Assembly: GCA_036365455.1 (NCBI GenBank) | Contig: JAWQUS010000008.1 | Span: forward strand, 17,405,501-17,469,500 | Source: Macrosoma leucophasiata | Taxonomy: Eukaryota; Arthropoda; Insecta; Lepidoptera; Hedylidae | Length of the DNA stretch: 64,000 nt | Direction: 5' to 3' | Part shown: positions 12,226-22,800 of the stretch, one piece after another | Position numbering within the stretch: the stretch's first letter is position 1 | Layout of the letters: every line of letters starts with the position of its first letter | Made by a program: the position numbers and the translations under genes | The notes under the pieces: model-generated | Database searches by the model: none | What the model saw: only the letters and a program-made list of their open reading frames with translations | Told to the model about the DNA's origin: nothing

Positions 12226-12608
12226 ATTCTAAAATCGACACTTAGTTTATCCTTATTGCACAATAACATCTTATCTAATTCAATTGAATATGTAAACAAA
12301 CGATATTTGTATTAAGTTATAATGCGTTGACTTACTTCGTTTTATCGCGATGACGACGCGTTAACACGGTTCATTATTTATGTATTTATTAATGTTTTAC
12401 TTATAGCGTCGGATGGTTTTCTCAATGCCTCGATAGGCGATAACGCATTATCACGGTTGGTTGACGCTGACTCGATGCAGATAATGATTCGATAATCATA
12501 TAAATATATCTACAATAAATTTTACGTTGCCTTTTTAAATTACGAAAATAGTAAACTTTTTAAATTGCGAAAAAAAACACTGATACCGGATAACACAAAT
12601 ATAATAAA

Positions 12609-12788
12609 CTAGCTGTTGCCCGCGGCTTCGCCCGCGCGAATGTCGTTTTATAAATAACTAAGTAGCCTATGTTCTTTCTCAAAGTCAGCTCTATCTCTGT
12701 ACCAAATTTCATTAAAATCGGTTCAGTCGTTTGAACGTGAAAAGGTAACAGACAGAGTTACTTTCGCATTTATAATATTAGTAGGGAT
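12609..12788 (+). mobile_element. Lep1/Helitron-like element
   Basis: CTAGCTGTTGCCCGCGGCTT at one end, TCATTAAAATCGGTTCAGTC in the middle, TTTCGCATTTATAATATTAG at the other. This is the widespread lepidopteran repeat described as Lep1-type Helitron-like (from memory). Confidence 0.7.
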
Positions 12789-12859
12789 AAGCGACCTGCG
12801 CCAGCTCCGCACACAAAACACAAGTATTTTCACTATATATTACTGTAGATAAAGATGGA

Positions 12860-13100
12860 TTTACAGTGCTCAACAATAAATACAGTACGTCGAGCCTAGA
12901 AAACTCTTCGGCTTATTTCGGGCCTGTTTAGCGTTATATTTTTCGCACCGTACTTATTTGATATTTGTCGACCATTTTGATCAAGTTTTTACCAATACCG
13001 CACTGTCAGTGCTTACGTAGACAGTGTGCAGCAGAGATAACGCTCTACGAAGTCGAAACGAGCCTATCGTCTCTTTCGTAGAGGTCAGCTACTTTATAGG
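12860..13100. mobile_element. MITE of the CACATCGAGCCTA family
   Basis: ACAGTGCTCAACAATAAATA at the left, then CGTCGAGCCTAG, GATCAAGTTTTTACCAATAC and GAGATAACGCTCTACGAAGT; right end decayed. Confidence 0.65.
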
Positions 13101-13104
13101 TACT

Positions 13105-13172
13105 AGCTGCGCTCTCGACTTCTTCCAAGTAGATACTGAACAATCATAAATGAAGTCGCGGGCACAGCTAGT
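13105..13172. repeat. Short Helitron-like hairpin fragment
   Basis: ACTAGCTGCG at the left and GAAGTCGCGGGCACAGCTAG at the right are inverted. The same short form occurs at 29,301-29,384, and its right end at 47,495-47,524. Confidence 0.55.
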
Positions 13173-13179
13173 CAATAAT

Positions 13180-14100
13180 ATAATAATTAATGACTGCAAT
13201 CCAAGCCAAGCAAATAAACTAAAAAAAGTAAAAAAATGTTAACGTTATTAATTCGTTAATTTACATTATGCAGATTGAATAAGACCATTGTAAATTCAAC
13301 GCAGCTATAATTTATGGGAACAATCAAATAAAATTAATAAATAATTAAGTAGAATAACCGGATATTGACGTACAAATTCCAAATAAAGATCAAGTTTAAT
13401 CAATGCAGGAAGTCATTCCATAATCTGATGAAAGGTGATATCGCGCTTTATACAAAATTGTGTCCTTTTCACATTTGCAACAGTCCAAAATAAAAAATAT
13501 CTTCTTCTTCTTTCTAGGGAAGGAAAAAAAAACCTAGCGTGTGTCAATGCGTATCGGCCACGCGCAATCTTATTAGATAGATCAGTTGGTCGTCCATCAC
13601 TCGAAAATTAATAAAGTCTACACTTACTGTTTTCACAGACAGGTTTTCGTAAAGTAGTTTTTTCTTGAAAGAGTAACAAACATCCGTACTCACAAACTTG
13701 ACTTAAATAGTATGGAGCATACTGTTTATAAACTTCATTGTTGCCTAGAAAGTGCTAGAAAAACATTTTTATCAAATTACAAATATGTTTAAGTTAACCA
13801 CAGCGAATAACCTACATTTCGTTTTATTGTCACGTTAGGTATAAGAGTTATAACGTAAACACATACATTGCACGAACAGGTTGACATTTATCGATTTACC
13901 TACTTCTAACGTAAATTTAATAATTCATAGGTGCCTAGTAAATACTGAGCCAACGTAGCGCAGTTAGCACCATGATGCGGATTGCCGATCGCTGGGGGTT
14001 ATTTTATACGTTAACCTAGTTAAAGTTGAATTTCTAGTCCGCGGTAAGACATCTGACCCAGTTACCTAAGTACAACGGCTTGTGTCCTGCAGAGCGTGTA
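13180..14100. other. AT-rich stretch without recognised gene
   Basis: No coding segment or repeat family could be matched. Confidence 0.4.
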
Positions 14101-14102
14101 GA

Positions 14103-14465
14103 TGTTTTTTTTATGTTATGAACACATTGATGTTAAGCGATGACTGCAGCCTATAGACACTTACACCAGAGAATATGTAATAATACTACGTATAGAATGG
14201 ACACTTCTACGTCCCGCCCGATTTGCACACATACACAACCCCTTACTCTCTTATGGGCGACGGTTCGTATTTTGTACGTGCTACGCACACAGGTGCGCGT
14301 GTAAATACACGTCACTGATGGATAGAAACCAAATAAAGCGTTTGTATGGAATTTTGGCGGAGTGTCCGCGGTGTGCTTACACAAAGACCAAGGTTAAAAT
14401 GCAGATGCGTTACCACTCCTGAGACTTAAGGTGTTATGCCTCTGTGCCGGAAATTACAGGGCCGT
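14103..14465 (+). mobile_element. Metulj-like SINE split by a 209-bp insertion
   Basis: SINE halves 14103-14166 (TTGATGTTAAGCGATGACTG, CCTATAGACACTTACAC) and 14383-14465 (AAAATGCAGATGCGTTACCA, CCTCTGTGCCGGAAATTACA) are continuous once 14167-14375 is removed. Confidence 0.8.
14167..14375. mobile_element. Insertion with 7-bp target duplication CTTACAC
   Basis: Flanked by CTTACAC at 14160-14166 and 14376-14382. The ends are CAGAGAATATGTAATAATA and TCCGCGGTGTG, with only CA...TG shared as inverted termini. A sequence joining these two ends directly occurs at 4036-4063. Confidence 0.75.
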
Positions 14466-15033
14466 TTATTACGAATAAAATGTCGTCTTCTATTTGTTCC
14501 ATAACTACACTTAGTTTTTTGCGTAGAATAGGTAGCACGTATTTGGCGATGTCTTTGCGCGTTAATTGTGGCTTCGAAATGATACTTTACTGGAAGAAAT
14601 GAAATTATAAAAAAACTTAAATTATTCAACCATGTGAGAAATAACGGGTCCGTTACCTACTTATACGATCCCCGACGACTTTCAACCCACGTCGTCCATT
14701 TATCCCTTTTATGTATGCACAAGTATCTACAGACAGTACCTACATTGTACAGATTTTTAATAGGTACAGTGGCACACAAAATGTGCCGCAATGGTACATA
14801 CACGTACTTAGCTTCAAAGTACCGCAGGAATGTATGTCATGTCATGTATTTACATTTTGCACATGCATCGATTGAATGACCTGCTATCAAGCTACTTACC
14901 GTGCTCTGAATGCCTGTCTAGCGTTCTAGATATGCACGATTTAAGGTTTTTCAATAGCATAGGTTATTGTCATACCTCCCTACGTGGAATGTAATTTGCC
15001 TGTATTCACCGAAGTACAAGAATAATGCATTAT

Positions 15034-15267
15034 GTTTTTTTTATGGTAAGAAGGTGGCAAAACAAGCGTGCAGCTCACATTGATGTTAAGTGATGACTGC
15101 AGCCTATAGACATCTACACGAAAACCAGCGGTCAAAATGCACATGCGTTGCCACCCCTGAGACCTAAGTTGTTACGTCTCTGTCTCTGATAGTTATTACG
15201 GGGCCATACATTACCATCTAACCGGAACACGATAGTACTGAGCACTACCATTTGGCGGCAGAGGTAG
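15034..15267 (+). mobile_element. Metulj-like SINE
   Basis: GTGGCAAAACAAGCGTGCAG, GTTAAGTGATGACTGCAGCC, AACCGGAACACGATAGTACT and CATTTGGCGGCAGAGGTAG. The 3' end is lost. Confidence 0.8.
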
Positions 15268-15511
15268 TTGAAAACTTGAATATTAACGAAGTGCATGTTT
15301 TATTTTGTTGCACTACCACCACTACCAACACCACCAAGGCCATTAACGCCACCAACAGCACCAATACCACCAACGACGTATTTTATGATAGTCCGTCATG
15401 ACGTGCATGTGCATATTGTGCATAGCTTCACGAATCACGACGGTATTAAGAATATTCGTGAGAAACGTTTTGTCCTTTCTTTTGTAATCTCTCAGCAATC
15501 AAAGTATATAA

Positions 15512-15850
15512 GGGGTCGTTCATAAATTATGTAAGGCGTTTAGGGGAGGGGGGGTGTTGACTGAATATTATAACTTCTTACTATAGGTAAGGGGGGCAGA
15601 GAATCTAAAATTACGTAAGATTTGAAATTGAAAATTCTACCACTTTCGCGCTAAAAATTGGCATTATTGAATAGCGCCATCTGTACTTCATCTCTTTAAC
15701 TTGATATTGAATCTTACAAAAAACTTTTCTTACGAAAATTTCTTATTAAGGGGCAGGGGGGACTAGTCGTAATCTTATGATGTCTTACAGTAGGGGGAGA
15801 GGGGGTCAAATTAGCCCTCAAAACCTCTTACGTAATTTATGAACGACCCC
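15512..15850. mobile_element. MITE with GGGGTCGTTCATAAATTA termini
   Basis: Left GGGGTCGTTCATAAATTATG and right CGTAATTTATGAACGACCCC are inverted. TAA flanks both sides (15509-15511 and 15851-15853). The interior is inverted in part, with GGGG-rich tracts near each end. Confidence 0.8.
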
Positions 15851-16778
15851 TAAGTACAGATGCTGCGTTGTGTCATCGATGATACCTATAAGTATATATC
15901 CAAGATTTTACAACTAAGGGATAGTTGTAAAATCACAGCTTGATTTAGATACCTATGAGCCAGGCGGTTACCCGTGCGTGAGGTAAGTGGTTACACGTGT
16001 AGGTAAGGGTAAATATTATCGTCCCAGTTATTTAGAAATTGAAGATATTTATCATGGAAATGTTAACTACAATGATGTAATTTATGGAATTAACTCAATT
16101 CCAGCGATTGTTGTCATTCTATTGTAATTCAAAACAATATATCGCATGTTTACTGGAATATTTTCCTTTCATTGTTCCATTTTTGGGATCGAGCTACCTA
16201 CGTTTTGACCTATCACAAGCAAATTCTATTATTTCCAAGTGATTAAATGAATTTTTGAGTTTTTGAGTTTGACGTGCCTTGATGTACGATATGCCTGACG
16301 TAGCTGGCTCAACGCAATAAGCTCGTCTCGTAAGTATCCCAAATCGCCGACGCTGAGCCGGCTCAATGCTTAGGGCACATTTTAGTCTACCAGACTACAT
16401 AATTTATACGATATGCGCATTTAGGTATCATACTCCACTTTGTGCAACAGTAACTACAACTACACTCTGACGGAACATATCGGTGATATCGACCATTGCA
16501 TCATAGAGCTTGGACTCTAGGTTGCTAGAATATCTCTATATCTCTGTTGCTATAATCACTCTCCGCTACCCCCGAGCCGAAAAAGCCAGTACGTTCTTGT
16601 GCAATGAACTGTAAGTATAATTGTATTTTCAATAAGTAGGTACATACTTTATTTCGCAGAAGTGCAATTTTTTTATTTTAGGTATTTTACTAATTCTTTG
16701 CTTAGCAAAGATGTGCTTCCTAAGTTAAAGTACTTCTTACCTTCTTACTTAGTTTAGACACTTCTGTCAAACGAAAAG

Positions 16779-16919
16779 TGAGATTCACAGACTACACTAC
16801 GACTTCACTTTGAGCATAGTATGCTTAGAACTGTCAGTACAGTAAGAGTTTTGACAGTTGTAAATTTCTAAGCATACTTGGCTGTAAGTTAAGTCGTAGT
16901 GCGGTTTGTGAATCTCACC
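16779..16919. mobile_element. Palindromic MITE, GAGATTCACA family, copy 1
   Basis: GTGAGATTCACAGACTACAC at the left and GTGCGGTTTGTGAATCTCAC at the right; the interior CTAAGCATACT and AAGCATACTT pairs too, so nearly the whole element folds back. Confidence 0.75.
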
Positions 16920-16923
16920 CGAG

Positions 16924-17135
16924 CGAAATTTACAGACTGCACTATAACTTTACTTCGACTTGAAGTCGAAATTTCAACGTTTATATTTTCACTCTTATTT
17001 TATTTTACCCTGTTTGTTTTACTTAGTAAGAGTGTTCTTTCCAAAGTAAAGAAAGAGTTCTGACACAAAATAAGCGTTGAAACTTCGACTTGTAGTCAAA
17101 TTAAAGTCGTAGTGCGGTCTATGAATAGAGCACTA
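16924..17135. mobile_element. Diverged palindromic MITE next to copy 1
   Basis: TTTACAGACTGCACTATAAC at the left and GTCGTAGTGCGGTCTATGAA at the right are inverted. The inner arms GACTTGAAGTCGAAATTTCA and GAAACTTCGACTTGTAGTC pair. Confidence 0.6.
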
Positions 17136-17239
17136 TGACTTTCCGCATTTTTTTTGGTAATACCAAAAACTGCTGTTGTTGATCGCACATCATGAATTTG
17201 ATTGTCATCAGTTCAGATTTTTTTATTGTGAAGATACTT

Positions 17240-17315
17240 ATGGTGGTGGCAAACAAGTATGCGATTCACATTGATAGTAAGTGCCTTCCTGCTGCAGCAT
17301 ATACACTGGACGTCA
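17240..17315 (+). mobile_element. Metulj-like SINE, 5' fragment
   Basis: GGTGGTGGCAAACAAGTATG and TTCACATTGATAGTAAGTG match the 5' part of the family. Confidence 0.55.
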
Positions 17316-17374
17316 ATATTGTAAATGTCAAGCCCTAGTTTAATAGCTCTGCCCTCCTATGAAAGGATTAGGTA

Positions 17375-17544
17375 CTTTTTTATGTAATAAAAGTGGCAAA
17401 GAAGCGTGCAGTTCACATTGATACTAAGTGATGACTGCAGCCTATAGACACCCACACAATGACCAGAGGACAAAATGCAGATGCGCTGCCACTCCTGAGG
17501 CATTAGGTTGTTATGCCTCTGTGCCGGAAATTACAGAGCCGTAC
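17375..17544 (+). mobile_element. Metulj-like SINE, 5' two-thirds
   Basis: TTTTTATGTAATAAAAGTGG, GATACTAAGTGATGACTGCA, ATGCGCTGCCACTCCTGAGG and TCTGTGCCGGAAATTACAGA. Confidence 0.75.
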
Positions 17545-17785
17545 TGAAATTTATTTAGAATGTATTGTGCTAATATTATGCATTCTACGTAAATTTCTGT
17601 ATTCCTTTCATAGGAGGGAAGAGATGGTTTCCTGAAATACAGGCTCTGCTTAGTTTAGGCACCAGTCTCTCACAATTTACTGTAATAATAACTTACAACT
17701 TTCTGATGTTTATATAATTTGTTTAACTATATAGTTAGTAAGGTTATTGTGGTGATAAATAAATAAATCTATATTAAAAAAAAAA

Positions 17786-18109
17786 ACAGGCACACATTGG
17801 ACACAGGTAGGTTACATAAAGATGCGTGGCTTTGTAACCTAACACTAAGTTGTTTTTCCTCTGTGTCAGTTATTACAGGCCATTACCATCTAACCGGTAC
17901 ACAATAGTATGTATGTATGTATGTATCTTCAAGCCAAGTCCCTAACGGGGTAGGCAGAGTGTGTGGAACGCCAGATACACACACTGACACTTCCCGTGCT
18001 TCTTCTACACAATAGTGCCGAACATTGCCTAGTTTTTGGCAATAGATAGATTACGTAGTGCGTGATGCCTACACCCTCGAACTCCGAATCTGGAACTCCA
18101 CCACCAGTA
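17786..18109 (+). mobile_element. Metulj-like SINE split by a short retroposon
   Basis: Diverged copy: TTACAGGCCATTACCATCTA, AACCGGTACACAATAGT, resuming at GCCGAACATTGCC and ending GGAACTCCACCACCAGTATA. Confidence 0.7.
17909..18005 (-). mobile_element. 5'-truncated retroposon with 11-bp target duplication
   Basis: Flanked on both sides by TACACAATAGT (17898-17908 and 18006-18016). On the - strand it ends with an ACAT repeat tail at the 17909 side, and carries CCCCGTTAGGGACTTGGC, matching the copies at 2.1, 7.9 and 28.9 kb. Confidence 0.85.
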
Positions 18110-19838
18110 TATCTTCAAAAGAAATGTATTAACTGGGGCTTGAAATTTACAATAACTTTTTGATATGTATATCGATTAGCGCTGAGACCTACATAGCTAA
18201 TCGATAGTTATATAGGTACGCTGGTCACATCGCTACCTTCATCGTATACCTAACTAGATTAGGTCAATAAAGATAACATGCGTATCAATTAACATTATTT
18301 ACAAATAATATAATTGCTAGGTGACTAGTATACATTCTAGTATATGTACTATATCCACATGGGTTTGCGTATTCTTAAGGGCAAACTTAGCACTATAACC
18401 CACTTCAAAAACTCCGTTACAATCGATGCCTGTTTGAATGCGAAATCAATGCCTAGGCGACTCATCACTATTTGAATACAAATTAGTTGCAATTCTAACA
18501 GACAGTAAAAAATGGCCTTTTGACTGATTTCTAAAGGATTTCTACCATGACAGTACATTGTCGTTCGAATTCCTCAAAGGTTCAAACATCTGGATCGGAT
18601 CTCTTTTATACAACCTCATATCAGGTCTGAGCTTTTTATCGTTGAGAATCCAAAGAAAACAATGAATAGGGGTTTCTGATTTATGTGATCAGTTTACGAA
18701 GTGAAAAAATATCTATAGGAATAACTAGACTAGCTAATACAAATTATGAATCCGTGTTCTGCACAATGCACTTAGTAAGAATAGTTTTAATTCAATGAGT
18801 TTGCATTTTCATTTCGCCCTCGGCCGATGCAATATGCAACATTACCGGCATAATCTCCATCTCAACTTTTAATGACTTCATTGAAGTATTAACTGCAAAT
18901 GTTTTGAAACTTCTCTACAATGTTCGTTCAATATTTCTCTGATCATTTGTTATTATTCCGGAACAAGTTACACAAAAACTACCAGTACTGCTATCGATAT
19001 ATTTTATTATGGCGTTTATTTATAATTGAATGCGATATCTACTTTTTGCGATATGACGTCTAATATAGCGATTGCCTTAAAACACTGAATGTAGATGACA
19101 TGTTTTTATTGATCGTATGGTATAATAAAGACGATTCTTAACCTGTGCTGTGCTGAGACTTGGCGTGACGTTAATACAGCACAGGTACTAGCGATACTAT
19201 GACTAGTCGTATATATACTCTAAGTTACTAGCGGTCGCCCTAAATGAAGAACCCCATAGAAGAAGAAATGAAAGAATCCTTAAATTTCTATACAACTTAA
19301 ACTTTTACATACGAGTACGTACCTATCGAACATATTATATCCTCCTTGTAGTCACCATTTTTGAGTAAGCGACAAATGGTTTGAACAAAATTGACCGATA
19401 ACAGCGCAACATCTTCAAAAAACAAAAGCAGGTTGAAAAATGGACCTCCTACAACTTTATCTAAGTAAACCGCATTAGGCTGAGGAAAAAAATAATGAAT
19501 TTAACTAGGTAGGCATTTAACGGAACGACTATTTTACAGATAGATGCAATCGAAAATAAATCAAATTGTTAACTGGCCTTGAACATGAACTACACAAAAA
19601 CAGGTTTTCACATTAATTTATATATATACCTATATGTATCTATTTATATACCTACATCTCATTATAACGTTATTTTTTGAGTTAGGTAATCTTTCATGTT
19701 GGTTGGATTCATCAACGCTACAGTGTTACCTAATAAATTACCTTCTCTTTAGAAAACAACTCGATAATTAATCAGCAATAAGATAACAATGTTTGGTTAA
19801 CTAATTAACGTTAAATTAACAATTTTTTGTTGTTGCAG
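18110..19838. other. AT-rich stretch upstream of the first recognised transporter exon
   Basis: No exon or repeat identified. It is expected to hold intron sequence, because exon 1 at 19839 opens with an acceptor. Confidence 0.4.
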
Positions 19839-19882
19839 GTGGCACGTGCAGAAAGCGAATTTAAGCAGCTAAAATGACCATC
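19839..19882 (+). CDS. Transporter exon 1 of the coding part: 5' UTR end and first three codons
   Basis: A T-rich tract and TTGTTGTTGCAG acceptor precede 19839. The 5' UTR runs 19839-19873. ATG at 19874 (context CTAAAATG) opens MTI and is followed at once by the strong donor GTAAGT at 19883. The exon starts with an acceptor, so transcription begins further upstream. The three-codon coding start is inferred from phase 0 continuity with the next exon. Confidence 0.75.
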
Positions 19883-22800
19883 GTAAGTAAACATGCATCA
19901 AATTGGTTATAAATTCTGATTTATTTTAAGGACCCGTTTGGTTCATCGATTTGTGACCACTTGATCCAAGTTTGTGTATCTATTAGGATTCTATCCACTC
20001 ACCGCGACATGTGATTCACCGCGACAAATGTCTGTATGGCCCCCAGATGTTTGTTTCAAGTCTTAGGGCGAGATTCACAAACCGCACTACGACTTTACTT
20101 TCAAGCAAAGTACGCTTCGAACTGTCAAATCCCATACTGTACTGACAGTTCTAAGCATACTTTGCTCAAAGTAAAGTCGTAGTGCGGTCTGTGAATCTCA
20201 CCATTAGTGTTTTTGTGTGTTGTATGAACTTGCATGTAACGCTATCTACTCACGACACACGAAAAGTTACTTATGAAGTTATATATTTATTTTGTTACAT
20301 TCTACAGTCAGTTCGGGCAGTACGAGTAGTGGAAGTGGACCTAAATAAAAAGCAATGCAGGTTATATTGACTAACGAAAATCGTACTTTTTAAGATCATG
20401 GGCGTAGAGAGGAGAGTGGGGGGATGGCCGTGACCATCTGAGAATGTTGATTTTTGCAAGGGTTACAAGATTCAGGCCCAATTGTAATCATCACTCCAGA
20501 CGAATGACGTCCACTACTGGATAAAGCCTTCCCCAAAGACGCCCACAACAGTGTTGTGTGTCATCAGGGAAGAATGGGATATATTCCCAGTTGCCCCATA
20601 GAGTAATATAAGTATGAGGTTGCCCCCACGGCGATTGCCACCGGAGGCAAATGGGACAATGGCATAATCTCCACGCTTGGCAGGCGGATTGACGATCGCA
20701 GTGACGGTACTTTTATCGCGGGACGCTGATCCCCATCCCGCGTTTTTAAATTTACTACCGCCCTATTAGAATGGTTTAACCTCCATTATTCGGTTGACTG
20801 ACTTAACTATACATACTGAGGTCTTTATACTTTGGATTAAAAATGACGGAGACCCAACCGATACCTTTTCCAAAAATAGGGGATGACAATTTGTATGAAA
20901 GTCGCGTAAATTTTGTACCGAATTCCACGCAGACGATGTTACGGGAAAAACTAATTACTTAAATAAATAATTAATTAATCTGCTTGTTGTGTATTTCACA
21001 CAGGATACAAATGGTTCAATTACTCCAGCCCAGGAGCTGGAGACCTTCCTGCCACCAAATCAAACAGTCAAAGAGAAGATCGTCAGCACGTGAGTAACCA
21101 ACACACATCATAAAGAATTCAACAACTGTATTAATTGTTAAAAACAATATTTATTTAACTTTAGTCAACCCTATATTCGCAGAAGTAACAACAGAACTTC
21201 ATTGAAGTGCGATAAAATGTGTTGATGTCTTACTGATGGTAGGGTTTCAGTGTAGGATCTTTAGGGCGCACGCGCCACCGTATTACCTAATCTATCTGCC
21301 GCCAAATGGTAGTGTTCAGCACTATCGTGTTCCGGTTAATAGATGGTAATAGGTTTAGATCCCACTGCAGCAATAAGCAATTTTTTCGCAACTTTATAAA
21401 CTAGAGAATATGTATTTAAATTTACTAGGTTGCCTATAAAATTTTGGCTGCAAGTATTTTTAATTAAATTATTTTTTCTTTAACAGCCAGCAACTCTTAT
21501 TTGCCGACGATTTAATTTGGCTCCCGTATACCTTAGAAATGAGAAAAAATAGCTTTATTTGATATATAAATAATACATGTATGTCATGGACGTAAAAAGT
21601 TATCGGGGCGGAACGAAAATACGTAGGGGCGGCCAAGTGCGCAACGGCAGATGTGATTTTTCAGTCTTTATACATATTGGCGTGTGGTGAACAATATATC
21701 ATTGAAAAAAAAATCTTTTTAAAAAAAAATATTTGCTTTGATTGGCAACCTAGTGGATATAAGTATATTCTCTAGAATACTCTAGATTATATATATGCGG
21801 CAACAAATAGGTTTGCATATCTGGATGAACGAAATTATTCTGCAGTGGGATCCTAACCTATAATGTATCGCCGCATAGGTAATTACTATCACAGAGATAT
21901 TACAATTTAGATCTCTGGTTTTTATCTAGATATCTTTAGGCTGCAGTCACTGAACATCCATGTAAGCTGTATGCTTGTTTGCATCTTATTTATATAAAAA
22001 AGTGCGGATACAACATTTATTGCAATTTAATAGCATAGGTACCACCGCAAAAAAATTATAATGACCGTAACTTAAAAATTACCTTCACACCGGGGTGCTC
22101 TCGGCGTAGAGCGCCAGTCCAGACACCTCGTTACTTGCAACCTAACTTACCTACTCATTTTTTAAACGCTGCTTTAGATAAATATTTGATATTTCGTGTG
22201 TCTCCTCTAATGTCGTATTGTCTGATCCACCTTGTATTATGTCGGCCACACATCCTCTTGTTCTTCAAAAACACTCAAAATATACGAGTTTCCAGTGCAG
22301 ATATTTTTATAGACATGTCGGAAATTAAGTGTTTATGAACATGATAGGTTTCTTTGTCTAGGAATATATTATTAATAAATTATTATGGCCTCCTCACTTG
22401 TGGTTGGTAAAAACTTAGAGAATGTTAAATAAACCTACCTAGATATTGGTAATTCTTGAAGTTTTCTCATGAACCAACGGGTTGCACTCCGGAAATGCCG
22501 GCAGAAGTGAAAAATTTAAACAAAGATCTCAGAAGAGTTAGATTAACAATACGCAACCATAGTAACTGGGTGGAGCCTATGCTATTCAGTTTATTCATTT
22601 ATTTCATATAATTAGGCTCCTGGAGAGCACTTTTACATCGTCATTTTTGTTTAAATTAACCTATCGTGGCGCGAAAATATACATCAATTAGGCGCGAGGC
22701 AATCACACCTGATAAGTGTTTGTTGTCGCGTAACATTCGTCACAATACGTCACAAAAGTGGCGTATTATCATTTTTCCTACTCCATAAGGGACTTGGCGT

